A stretch of DNA of 64,000 nucleotides. It comes from Flavobacterium psychrotrophum (GTDB lineage Bacteria; Bacteroidota; Bacteroidia; Flavobacteriales; Flavobacteriaceae). The position numbers were made by a program, and so were the translations under genes. The DNA lies in assembly GCF_003403075.1 (NCBI RefSeq), contig NZ_CP031557.1, positions 3,162,001 to 3,226,000 on the forward strand, in the 5' to 3' direction. Below are positions 8,639 through 16,499 of this stretch, one piece after another (positions within the stretch are counted from its first letter, which is position 1; each line of letters begins with the position of its first letter). Below the pieces are notes generated by a model. The model made no database searches, was not told the origin of the DNA, and saw only the letters and a program-made list of their open reading frames with translations.

Positions 8639-8926
8639 ATGAAGATTTATTTAACAGCGCTTATAAAAAGTAAGCCGGAATATACCGAAGAAGTTTTAGC
8701 CTTATTGCAAAACATGGTCATTAACAGCCGCAAAGAACCGGCTTGCCTGCAATATGACCTGCATCGTGATAACGATGATGAAAACACTTTTGTTTTTTAT
8801 GAAATATGGAATAGCGAAGCCGAACTTGCACACCATAATGAGCAACCTTATTTAAAAGCATTTGTTGCCATCATAGACGAAAAATTGCAACAGGCACCTG
8901 TTATACACAAGATGTCAATTCTTTAA
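8639..8926 (+). CDS. YgiN-like antibiotic biosynthesis monooxygenase (putative quinol monooxygenase)
   Basis: 95 aa, the whole length of an ABM-domain protein. Seen: the ABM pattern with an N-terminal strand (KIYLTALIKSK), helix, then EPACLQYDLHRD and NTFVFYEIWNSEAELAHHNEQPYLKAF. The His-rich HHNEQPY segment is typical of the family. These small dimeric ferredoxin-fold proteins act on quinols or other aromatics without a metal cofactor. It is three bases behind the MdaB-like gene and must be co-transcribed with it. Confidence 0.9.
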   Translation: MKIYLTALIKSKPEYTEEVLALLQNMVINSRKEPACLQYDLHRDNDDENTFVFYEIWNSEAELAHHNEQPYLKAFVAIIDEKLQQAPVIHKMSIL

Positions 8927-8935
8927 AATAGTATT

Positions 8936-8995
8936 GCCACGAATTACACAAATTTTCAGAAATCTAATTTCATGGATATTAGTATAATTCGTGGC
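8936..8995. repeat. Inverted repeat between convergent genes
   Basis: GCCACGAATTA (8936-8946) pairs with TAATTCGTGGC (8985-8995). The left arm continues as ACACAAATTTTC, and a diverged copy of this unit occurs at 16465-16493. It probably acts as a two-way terminator between the convergent YgiN-like and SDR genes as well as being a dispersed repeat. Confidence 0.55.
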
Positions 8996-9023
8996 TAATA
9001 AATTTTAAGATAAGTCGATAATA

Positions 9024-9764
9024 TTATGCAGGATTAAGCACTGAAAAAGCTTCATCCGGGGATTTGCGATACAAGTCGTAAATATACTGGGTGTTACCCA
9101 CACGAATTTCGTAATCATTATTCTCAAAACCGGTTACAAACTCCTGGGCTACCTGTGCCGGAGGGATACCGTTAGACCCGCCTATGGGTGCAGAAAACTC
9201 GGTATCTACCAGTGGCGGCATTAATTCAAAAACTTTAACGCCACTGCCTGATTGTGCCAGCGCATGGCGGAAAGACTGTGTATAAGAATGTAATGCAGCC
9301 TTACTTGCCGAATATCCTACCAGGCTGCCCGGTACATATGCCACTACCGATGTTACATTTACTATTGCAGCATCTGCCTGTTTTTGAAGTTGCGGTAACA
9401 GCAACTCACTCAATCTTATTACCGAAAGATAGTTAGTAACAATTTCGGCCTCTGCTGCTTCGTAGCCATTTTTACCGTTTACATAATCGTGTAGTACAGC
9501 ATTCGCACCATTATTGATCAACACATTAAGGTCAGGAAAATCTGTAGCCACTTGTTTTGCAAGCGCTTCAGCTCCTTCTTTTGTACTAAAGTCGTTTACA
9601 ATGCCTGTAGCATTACCCAGTTGGGCTACTGCTTTATCCAGTCTTTGTTTATTACGGCCTGTAATTATTACATGGTTGCCCTTTGCAATTAACAGCTTAG
9701 CTATTTCAAGGCCAATACCTGCTGTACCGCCGCTTATTAAAACTGTGTTTCCTGTAGTTTTCAT
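9024..9764 (-). CDS. SDR-family oxidoreductase (DltE-like)
   Basis: 246 aa. Seen: cofactor motif SGGTAGIGLEIAK near residue 10, the NNGANA variant of NNAG, and catalytic Tyr/Lys in YSASKAALHSY, preceded by a Ser-containing strand (NVTSVVAY). It resembles the DltE/YdfG-like SDR subgroup often annotated as an oxidoreductase beside TetR- or HxlR-type regulators. Substrate unknown. It is monocistronic, and two near-identical 19-bp repeats flank its predicted -7 box, suggesting tight control by a regulator encoded elsewhere. Confidence 0.9.
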   Translation of the reverse strand: MKTTGNTVLISGGTAGIGLEIAKLLIAKGNHVIITGRNKQRLDKAVAQLGNATGIVNDFSTKEGAEALAKQVATDFPDLNVLINNGANAVLHDYVNGKNGYEAAEAEIVTNYLSVIRLSELLLPQLQKQADAAIVNVTSVVAYVPGSLVGYSASKAALHSYTQSFRHALAQSGSGVKVFELMPPLVDTEFSAPIGGSNGIPPAQVAQEFVTGFENNDYEIRVGNTQYIYDLYRKSPDEAFSVLNPA

Positions 9765-9780
9765 ATTTTAAAAATAAATT

Positions 9781-9843
9781 ATAACGATTGGTATTATTTA
9801 CAAGACAAATGTAATCTTATAAATATAACGAATGGTATTATTT
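9781..9843 (-). promoter_or_regulatory. Promoter of SDR gene flanked by paired operator-like repeats
   Basis: Two direct repeats ATAACGAWTGGTATTATTT lie at 9781-9799 and 9825-9843 (18 of 19 bases identical, 44 bases apart, about four helical turns). Each is an imperfect palindrome (AATAmC...GkTATT). Between them on the minus strand is TACATTTG (9813-9806), a TAnnTTTG box. One repeat therefore covers the transcription start and the other the -33 region, the layout of a repressor operator pair. No regulator gene is adjacent. Confidence 0.55.
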
Positions 9844-10063
9844 TTAATTTATTTTGTCTATACAAATATCAACAAGATTTATGACCATAAAATATTGCTA
9901 AAAAATTTAGACCAGAACTAATGTATTTACTTACTAAAGAAAAAATTAACCTTAAAAGATTAGTTATTAGAGAATATTTTTTTTTCTTTATCGTTTTATT
10001 AACATTTGCAAACATAAACAATCGCAGCAATCCGTGAGGTGGCCTGTATCATCTAAAATTATT

Positions 10064-11059
10064 ATGAAAACATTTTCAGCACAACAAATCTGCGACCATC
10101 TTCAGGGTGAGTTACTTGGCACCACGAGCCATGAGATAAACTCGCCCGAACAAATAGAACGCGCCAACGATAATCAGATCACATTTATTGGCAACAAGAA
10201 ATATGAAAAACTCTGGGCCGATTCTAAAGCAGCTGTAGCTGTAGTGAATAGCGACATATCTATAGAACCCGGAGATAACAGGGCTTTTATAAAAGTTAAT
10301 AACGCTGACCTTGCCATGGCATTAGTCCTGGAACTATTTGCAGAACCGGGCCCTCAGTTTGATGAGGCTATACATCCTACTGCCGTTGTACACCCTACCG
10401 CTGTATTAGGCGAAGATGTGCGCATAGGTGCGGGCTGCTATGTAGGCGCACATGTAAAACTAGAAAATAACGTTACATTATATGCAAATGCCACGGTACT
10501 GGATAAAGTTACCATAGGCAAATTCAGTACCATTTGGTCAGGTGCTGTAATACGCGAAAACTGCCATCTTGGTGCATACTGCATCATTCACCCAAATGCT
10601 ACAATAGGTGCCGATGGTTTTGGTTTCAGGCCATGCCCGCAAAAGGGACTGGTAAAAATTCCGCAGATAGGTAATGTTATCCTGGGTAATGGCGTAGAAA
10701 TAGGTGCCGGCTCTTGTGTAGACCGTGGTAAATTTAGCTCTACCATACTGGGCGATGGCTGTAAAATTGATAACCTTGTACAAATAGGCCACAACAGTGT
10801 ACTGGGTAAATTCTGCATTATGGCAGGCAGCAGCGGACTTGCAGGTTCTGTTACCCTTGGCGATGGCGTTATCATTGGCGGAAGCGCTTCTATAAAAGAT
10901 CACTCTACAATAGGTTCAGGTGCTGTTATAGGTGCGGGGTCTGGCGTTATAGGAGATGTACCCGCAGGTAAAACCTACCTTGGCTATCCGGCGCTGGAAG
11001 CACGTACCACACTTAAGCAGTGGGCTACCCTGAAAAGGATTACCGAAGGTAAAGCATAA
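10064..11059 (+). CDS. lpxD: UDP-3-O-(3-hydroxyacyl)glucosamine N-acyltransferase LpxD
   Basis: 331 aa from the ATG at 10064; an in-frame GTG at 10034 would add ten residues without family support. N-terminal uridine-binding domain to residue ~100, then a left-handed beta helix of hexapeptide repeats ([LIV]GxxxxI) from about 110 to 315. The catalytic-site region includes IGHNSVLG, with His as the acyl-transfer base of LpxD. It adds the second 3-hydroxyacyl chain in lipid A synthesis. It stands alone here, away from the usual lpx cluster, so it may be one of two LpxD paralogues; that cannot be checked in this window. Confidence 0.92.
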   Translation: MKTFSAQQICDHLQGELLGTTSHEINSPEQIERANDNQITFIGNKKYEKLWADSKAAVAVVNSDISIEPGDNRAFIKVNNADLAMALVLELFAEPGPQFDEAIHPTAVVHPTAVLGEDVRIGAGCYVGAHVKLENNVTLYANATVLDKVTIGKFSTIWSGAVIRENCHLGAYCIIHPNATIGADGFGFRPCPQKGLVKIPQIGNVILGNGVEIGAGSCVDRGKFSSTILGDGCKIDNLVQIGHNSVLGKFCIMAGSSGLAGSVTLGDGVIIGGSASIKDHSTIGSGAVIGAGSGVIGDVPAGKTYLGYPALEARTTLKQWATLKRITEGKA

Positions 11060-11082
11060 ACGCTATAAATACATATAAATCG

Positions 11083-11107
11083 AAACCCGCTGTAAATGGC
11101 GGGTTTT
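11083..11107 (+). terminator. Intrinsic terminator of lpxD
   Basis: AAACCCGC/GCGGGTTT stem with an 8-base loop, 23 bases after the lpxD stop, followed by TTTTGC. Confidence 0.6.
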
Positions 11108-11307
11108 GCTATTAGATATGTAATTGTAATTATATAGTTATGATGAATTTTACCACGGGGCACACAAAGTAAAAATACACAAAGGCCACAAAGGACGCTT
11201 CGCCTTAAAGAACACAAAACTTTATGGTAAATGCAGCGAAAAAGCTTTATGAACAGACTGTTATGCACTAACAAACAGTATAAACAGATATGATTGATTA
11301 TTAGACT

Positions 11308-11853
11308 TTAGGCTACATCTAAAGCAGGATCCCAATAATAATAACCTACAAGTTCCTGGTTAAGATGTTTGCTATCCCAACGATATAGTGCAAAATAGAC
11401 TAAAAACTTTTCAAGTCCTTTTTGACGCTCTACAGCATTACAGCTTGTAAAATTTATAAGCCTGTTTCTTGATGCCGCATTAGCATAATCGGGAGTTCCC
11501 GGTATAGCGCCCATATTGCCCGGTATAACTCCCGGCAGGAAATTATTATGTAAGTTACCCTCATCTAAATAAGAAACGCCATAAATAACAACATCCTCAT
11601 TTGCATTACCATAAACAGTACCGGCTTTTAAAGATATACGATTGCCGGCATTACCCGAAAAATTTAAAGTGGGAATAAGCCCGTTTGATATCCCGGCATG
11701 GTATCCTGTACAAATCATGAACTGGCTGTTGTGACCTATACCCGTGGGCGCAACAGGATCTTTACTGGGTTGCGGATACATCTCTTTAACATATTCAGTA
11801 TCAATCATGATTAATATCTCAACATCTGATGCTGTTTGAACCTGCGTATTCAT
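11308..11853 (-). CDS. PixA/AidA-like inclusion body family protein
   Basis: 181 aa, no signal peptide. The segment VEILIMIDTEYVKEMYPQPS, followed by DPVAPTGIGHNSQFMICTG and the C-terminal YYYWDP, is what I know from the AidA/PixA family (PF12306), which includes Xenorhabdus PixA inclusion-body protein and the autoinducer-dependent AidA proteins. The family is beta-rich and cytoplasmic, with unclear biochemical function; members are often strongly expressed in late growth. It lies downstream of the MoxR-like ATPase on the same strand but behind a strong terminator, so it is probably transcribed on its own. Confidence 0.75.
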   Translation of the reverse strand: MNTQVQTASDVEILIMIDTEYVKEMYPQPSKDPVAPTGIGHNSQFMICTGYHAGISNGLIPTLNFSGNAGNRISLKAGTVYGNANEDVVIYGVSYLDEGNLHNNFLPGVIPGNMGAIPGTPDYANAASRNRLINFTSCNAVERQKGLEKFLVYFALYRWDSKHLNQELVGYYYWDPALDVA

Positions 11854-11905
11854 AATCTTACATTTTTAATTGATTGCTTCTTACAAATGTTATCTAAACA
11901 GATGC

Positions 11906-11955
11906 AAAAAAAAAGAGTATAATTACCTGAATTTGTAAAACAGGTATTTATACTC
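11906..11955 (-). terminator. Intrinsic terminator of the ATPase operon
   Basis: On the minus strand GAGTATAAATACCTG pairs with CAGGTAATTATACTC (14 of 15 positions) across an 11-base loop and is followed directly by a run of nine T. It lies 67 bases after the ATPase stop. Confidence 0.75.
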
Positions 11956-12021
11956 TCAATTATTCGATATTTAATTTTTACATTCTAATAAAAACCAAAT
12001 ATTGCATTAGTTAATCAATAT

Positions 12022-13482
12022 TTATAGCTTACTGATGTAGCTACCAAAAGGATCTTTAAACTGATAGCCCTCGCTAAAGCGGTCTTTACTCAGCTTTTTA
12101 TATTCTGATAACCCCCAAAGAATGAATTCTTTCATAAAAAACAGGTCTTCTTTAGGCGTATCAGGTTGGTATTTTTGTATCAGCTGCTTTAACGGAATAA
12201 TCTTATCCAGTTCTTTCTGATATACCCTGTCGGTAGCATCATCCGTTAGTTCGAGTCCACTTTCGTTAAAGAACCAGTCAACAATTTCCTGAAACGGTCC
12301 TTGTTCTTTATTTTTCTCCAGTTTTTCGATCTTAGGAAAGTATTCTCCAAACAATGTTTTTACTGCGCTGCCTAATAATATCTCAGCTACAGCAGCAGCA
12401 CCTTCCTGCTCGCCTTCATATACAAGCTCTACCTTACCGGTAATTGCCGGGATAATCCCCATAAAATCACTCAGGCGAACTGTTGTTTTTTCCTGACCCG
12501 CCTTAAGCGCCCTACGCTCTGCAGTACTCAGTAGATTCTCGAAAGCTGTGATACTCATACGTGCACTCACACCACTCTTGTAATCAATAAACTCGCTATC
12601 GCGGGCTTCAAATCCTATTTGTTCTAACAGGTCTTTTGCTAACGATGGTACATGTATCTCCTCGCTTTGGCGGCCGTCAAGGCGTGCTTCCTGCTCTGTA
12701 ATGGTACGGGCTATTTTTATAGTTTCCGGATAGTGCGTAAGGATCTGGCTGCCTATCCTGTCTTTTAGCGGCGTAACAATGCTGCCACGGTTGGTATAGT
12801 CTTCGGGGTTTGCGGTAAACACAAACTGAAGATCAAGATTCATACGCACTTTAAAGCCACGTATCTGTATGTCGCCTTCCTGCAATATATTAAACAGTGC
12901 TACCTGTATGCGTGCCTGTAAATCGGGCAACTCATTAATTACAAAGATACAGCGGTTAGCACGCGGAATCATCCCGAAGTGTATAACGCGGTCATCGGCA
13001 TAAGACAGTTTAAGATTTGCGGCCTTTATCGGGTCGATATCGCCTATCAGGTCAGCCACGGTAACATCGGGCGTAGCCAGTTTTTCGTAAAAACGTTCGT
13101 CGCGGTGCAACCAGCTAATTGGCGTGTCATCACCCTTTTCGGCAAGTAACTCTTTTGCATAGCGCGAAATCGGGTTAAAAGGGTCGTCATTAATTTCAGA
13201 CCCTTCCACTACGGGTATCCACTCATCCAGCAGGTTTACCATAAGGCGTGCAAGACGTGTCTTGGCCTGTCCGCGAAGCCCAAGCAGGTTAATATTGTGG
13301 CGGCTAAGTATCGCCCTTTCAAGTTCTGGTATTACGGTATTTTCAAACCCCCAGACACCTTCAAAAACGTTTTGCCCTTTGGCTATTTTTTTACGCAGGT
13401 TTTTGCGCAGTTCATCTTTTATTCCCTGGCTTACATAGCCCGAGGCTTTTAATTCGCCAAATGTTTTTATATTATTTGTCAT
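12022..13482 (-). CDS. MoxR/Mg-chelatase-I-like AAA+ ATPase
   Basis: 486 aa. Walker A GLRGQAKT at residues 68-75 (Lys74, Thr75) and Walker B FVINE ending in Asn183-Glu184, followed by a sensor region (FVFTANPEDYTNRGSI), as in ChlI/MoxR AAA+ proteins. The C-terminal ~200 residues are family-specific. These ATPases remodel protein complexes with a vWA partner, which is the gene just upstream (221 bases away, same strand). The biological target is unknown. Between the two genes is a REP-like inverted repeat that may set their expression ratio. It ends at a strong terminator. Confidence 0.88.
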   Translation of the reverse strand: MTNNIKTFGELKASGYVSQGIKDELRKNLRKKIAKGQNVFEGVWGFENTVIPELERAILSRHNINLLGLRGQAKTRLARLMVNLLDEWIPVVEGSEINDDPFNPISRYAKELLAEKGDDTPISWLHRDERFYEKLATPDVTVADLIGDIDPIKAANLKLSYADDRVIHFGMIPRANRCIFVINELPDLQARIQVALFNILQEGDIQIRGFKVRMNLDLQFVFTANPEDYTNRGSIVTPLKDRIGSQILTHYPETIKIARTITEQEARLDGRQSEEIHVPSLAKDLLEQIGFEARDSEFIDYKSGVSARMSITAFENLLSTAERRALKAGQEKTTVRLSDFMGIIPAITGKVELVYEGEQEGAAAVAEILLGSAVKTLFGEYFPKIEKLEKNKEQGPFQEIVDWFFNESGLELTDDATDRVYQKELDKIIPLKQLIQKYQPDTPKEDLFFMKEFILWGLSEYKKLSKDRFSEGYQFKDPFGSYISKL

Positions 13483-13537
13483 AAAGTTTTTAAAGTCTTA
13501 ATGTTTATAAAGTACAAGGTCGGAAGCTACTTAGGCG

Positions 13538-13646
13538 TTTCCATTTCGAGCGCAGTGAAACGAAGTCGAGAAATCTCAATCTACGTTATATTTAATTTTT
13601 ATCAATCGAGATTTCTCCATTCCGCTGCGCTCCAGTCGAAATGGAA
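13538..13646. repeat. REP-like inverted repeat pair
   Basis: Arm 13538-13580 starts TTTCCATTTCGAGCGCAGTG and ends GAGAAATCTCAAT; arm 13604-13646 is its imperfect reverse complement (ATCGAGATTTCTCC ... TCGAAATGGAA). They are separated by a 23-base AT-rich spacer. The core GAGCGCAG...GAAG..GAGAAATCTC also occurs at 57941-57973, so this is a dispersed palindromic element placed between two cotranscribed genes. Confidence 0.6.
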
Positions 13647-13703
13647 GAAAGGTCACGTCTATTATCTCTCATCTTAAGTCGAACAATCCAAAAATTCAAT
13701 AAT

Positions 13704-14831
13704 CTATTTCACCCTCTTCTTCCTGTTCGTTTCATAATCCTCAAAAATCATTTCACCCAGCCCTCTCAAACCGGTATAGAAAGCCTTGCCCTGGTTAGCC
13801 TCAGTAAATTCTTTTACAAAACGTTGCAGATAACTATCCTGCGCTATCATAAAAGTAGTTATGGGTATATGTAGCTTGCGTGCCTGTGCCGCCATAGTAT
13901 AGCATTTCTCAGTAATATAATCATCCAGGCCGTTGCTGTTCATATAATAGGAACCATCGTTTTCGCGAATGCAGCTTGGCTTACCATCAGTAATCATAAA
14001 GATCTGCTTGTTGGTATTACGCTTGCGGCGCAGTAAATCCATAGCCAGCTGCAGGCCCGCAACTGTATTGGTATGGTAGGGCCCTACCTGAAGATACGGC
14101 AGGTCTTTAATCTCGATAGGCCAGGCATCGTTGCCAAACACCAGTATATCCAGCGTATCTTTAGGATAGCGCGTAGTAATAAGTTCTGCCAGTGCCATGG
14201 CGACCTTTTTAGCAGGTGTAATGCGGTCTTCGCCATAAAGTATCATGCTGTGGCTGATGTCTATCATTAACACCGTGCTCATTTGTGCCTTAAAATGGCT
14301 ATCTTCTACCACCAGGTCGTTCTCGGTAAGGCTAAAAGTGTCTACACCATTATTAACCTGTGCATTTTTCAGGCTTTCGGTAAGCGATATCTTTTCCAGT
14401 CCGTCGCCAAAACGATATTCACGGTACTCCCCCGTATGCTCATCGCCAAGGCCGGAATGTTTGCTCCTGTGATTACCCGAGCCGCTTTTTTTAAGGTTGC
14501 CAAAAATTTGCTTAAGCGCCTGCTGACGGATGTTCTGCTCCAGTTTAGAACTAAGCGTAACGCCATTGCCGGAACCATCGGGTTTTATTTCCTCCCGGAT
14601 GTAGCCTTTCTTTTTAAGGTCTTCGATAAAATCGTCTATGCTATATTCAGGAGTGGTAAGTTCGTACTCTTTATCCAGTTGGCGCAGCCAGTCGATGGCT
14701 TCGTCAAAATCGCCGGAAGTGTGGGTTATAAGCTCAGTAAATATCTCAAAAAGCTTATCAAACGGCGACACATTAGGGGCTTCGTATGTTTTAAATACAA
14801 ACCCTTTTCTTCTGCTTGTTTCCATACCCAT
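13704..14831 (-). CDS. vWA-domain protein, partner of the MoxR-like ATPase
   Basis: 375 aa (an ATG six bases inside is also possible). The N-terminal ~180 residues are charged and partly helical. The C-terminal half is a von Willebrand A domain with intact MIDAS: DISHS (Asp191, Ser193, Ser195), a Thr in the HTNTVAG loop near residue 254-256, and Asp282 in ITDGKPS. There is no signal peptide or membrane segment, so it is cytoplasmic. With the downstream AAA+ gene it forms the usual MoxR/vWA pair, comparable in architecture to RavA-ViaA or the chelatase I/D subunits. The client is unknown. Confidence 0.88.
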   Translation of the reverse strand: MGMETSRRKGFVFKTYEAPNVSPFDKLFEIFTELITHTSGDFDEAIDWLRQLDKEYELTTPEYSIDDFIEDLKKKGYIREEIKPDGSGNGVTLSSKLEQNIRQQALKQIFGNLKKSGSGNHRSKHSGLGDEHTGEYREYRFGDGLEKISLTESLKNAQVNNGVDTFSLTENDLVVEDSHFKAQMSTVLMIDISHSMILYGEDRITPAKKVAMALAELITTRYPKDTLDILVFGNDAWPIEIKDLPYLQVGPYHTNTVAGLQLAMDLLRRKRNTNKQIFMITDGKPSCIRENDGSYYMNSNGLDDYITEKCYTMAAQARKLHIPITTFMIAQDSYLQRFVKEFTEANQGKAFYTGLRGLGEMIFEDYETNRKKRVK

Positions 14832-14948
14832 AAAATTACTACATAAACAAATGCACCCGAAACATGATAAGATTAATTTTCGTTAAAATTTTATCTGTCA
14901 TGATTAACTAAAATTGTAAACTTGCAAGCCAGCCTTATTATCATAAAA

Positions 14949-15395
14949 ATGGAACGAAAAGATTTTTTAAAGCAATTATGGGCGCGTATTTTTAGGGCCT
15001 TAATAGTTATCGCCATGGTTGCTATATTTTACATTGTTATAATACGCGATTATGACAGCAAGACCTTTTTAGAGGAAACTCTTCAAACAGCTTTTACAAT
15101 AGGTACAATTGCAGGCCTACTTATTTTACTCGGGGCTTTATACCTGCTACGAAATTATATTGAAAAAATTGCCATGCGAATGTACTTACGCTTGCCCCAT
15201 GCTACCCGACTTAGATTACGTGTAATAAAGCGCACTCTTGCTACAATATACACCCTTGCTACCGGTGCCTGTTTTTATATGCTGTTTACTAAAGAACCTA
15301 TTATTGCTACTATATTTTTGATTATTGCGCTGATACAGATATCAATGGATATTTATACAGAAGAAAAACTGAAAGATAAAAACGGGCGCGCTTAA
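14949..15395 (+). CDS. Four-helix membrane protein, unknown function
   Basis: 148 aa from the ATG at 14949; an upstream TTG in frame is less likely. Four hydrophobic segments are visible at about residues 15-33, 47-66, 98-113 and 119-135. Between helices 2 and 3 is a basic stretch (RMYLRLPHATRLRLRVIKRTL). No family is recognised. It lies divergent from the vWA gene and 65 bases before a hydrolase gene on the same strand, which may be co-transcribed. Confidence 0.7.
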   Translation: MERKDFLKQLWARIFRALIVIAMVAIFYIVIIRDYDSKTFLEETLQTAFTIGTIAGLLILLGALYLLRNYIEKIAMRMYLRLPHATRLRLRVIKRTLATIYTLATGACFYMLFTKEPIIATIFLIIALIQISMDIYTEEKLKDKNGRA

Positions 15396-15460
15396 TTTCC
15401 GGCAACGTCCTTCAGAATCAAGACCCAGCCCCTTTATACTTACAATTAAAAATTACAGTA

Positions 15461-16417
15461 ATGAAACATACTACAAACCGCCGGTTCCTGAAACGTATAT
15501 TATGGATAGGTGCCTTTATATTCATCCTTATGAACATCATTGCCATTTTTCACGGCTATAAGTTTACACATTTTGATACTACCGTAGGCGAACGCGTAAA
15601 TGCTGATAAGCTAAATGCTTTGCAAAAAACAAAGATGCTGTTGTTCGGCACTTCGCTCCCACGCCCTAAAAACACAGATTTACCTGCCCAACCTTATGAA
15701 ACCGTTACCATTCAAAGCAATGTAAAGCTGGAAGCATGGTATATTAAAGTAGCTAATCCAAAAGGAACGGTATTGCTGTTTCACGGTTATCAGGGAAATA
15801 AATCGGTACTTATCCAGGCATCAGATGAATTTTTGAAAATGGGCTACAACACCCTACTTGCCGATTTTATGGGATCGGGCGGCAGCGAAGGTAACAGCAC
15901 TACCATAGGTGCTATTGAAGGTACAGAGGTTAAAGACTGTTTTGAATTTATAAAGAATAAAAGGGAGAAAAATATTGTACTTTATGGCAGCAGCATGGGA
16001 TCTGCGGCAGTGATGAAAGCCATTGACGAATATAAAATAAGCCCAAAGGCGATTATTATAGGCTGCCCGTTTGGCACAATGTATGCAACCGTTTGCAGGC
16101 GTTTTGAGATACTTGGTGTACCAAGCTTTCCACTGGCAGGCATGCTTACGTTTTGGGGTGGTATAGAAAACGGCTTTTGGGCGTTTAGCCACAACCCGCA
16201 GGAGTATGCAAAATCAATAACCTGCCCTACCCTTTTGCTTTATGGCGAAAAGGACAATCGTGTAAGCCGTGCAGAAATTGATGCGATTTACACCAACCTT
16301 GCCGGGCATAAAACCCTACAAACATTTCCGGATACCGGACACGGACAATATGTAGATACCGACCATGATACCTGGGTAAATAATGTAAAAGGGTTTCTAA
16401 AAAGCACTGACCATTAG
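15461..16417 (+). CDS. Membrane-anchored alpha/beta hydrolase
   Basis: 318 aa. Residues ~11-30 are a single hydrophobic helix after a basic N-terminus, so it is likely anchored with the enzyme outside the cytoplasm. The alpha/beta hydrolase domain shows the oxyanion HGYQGNK strand, nucleophile Ser178 in GSSMG, an Asp in LLYGEKDNRV and the catalytic His in DTGHGQY. It resembles the YqkD/FrsA-like group of serine hydrolases (esterase or peptidase activity). Substrate not predictable. Confidence 0.88.
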   Translation: MKHTTNRRFLKRILWIGAFIFILMNIIAIFHGYKFTHFDTTVGERVNADKLNALQKTKMLLFGTSLPRPKNTDLPAQPYETVTIQSNVKLEAWYIKVANPKGTVLLFHGYQGNKSVLIQASDEFLKMGYNTLLADFMGSGGSEGNSTTIGAIEGTEVKDCFEFIKNKREKNIVLYGSSMGSAAVMKAIDEYKISPKAIIIGCPFGTMYATVCRRFEILGVPSFPLAGMLTFWGGIENGFWAFSHNPQEYAKSITCPTLLLYGEKDNRVSRAEIDAIYTNLAGHKTLQTFPDTGHGQYVDTDHDTWVNNVKGFLKSTDH

Positions 16418-16464
16418 CTGCATTTTGGCTAAGAAGGTACACGCTTTGAAAATTCAGAATAATA

Positions 16465-16493
16465 AGATTCGTGAAAATTTGTGAAATTAATGG
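16465..16493. repeat. Diverged copy of the 8.9-kb dispersed repeat
   Basis: ATTCGTGAAAATTTGTGAAA and the following TTAATGGC are the reverse complement of a unit similar to the left arm at 8936-8965 (about 24 of 30 positions by eye). It lies between two convergent genes, as does the first copy. Confidence 0.4.
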
Positions 16494-16499
16494 CAAATA

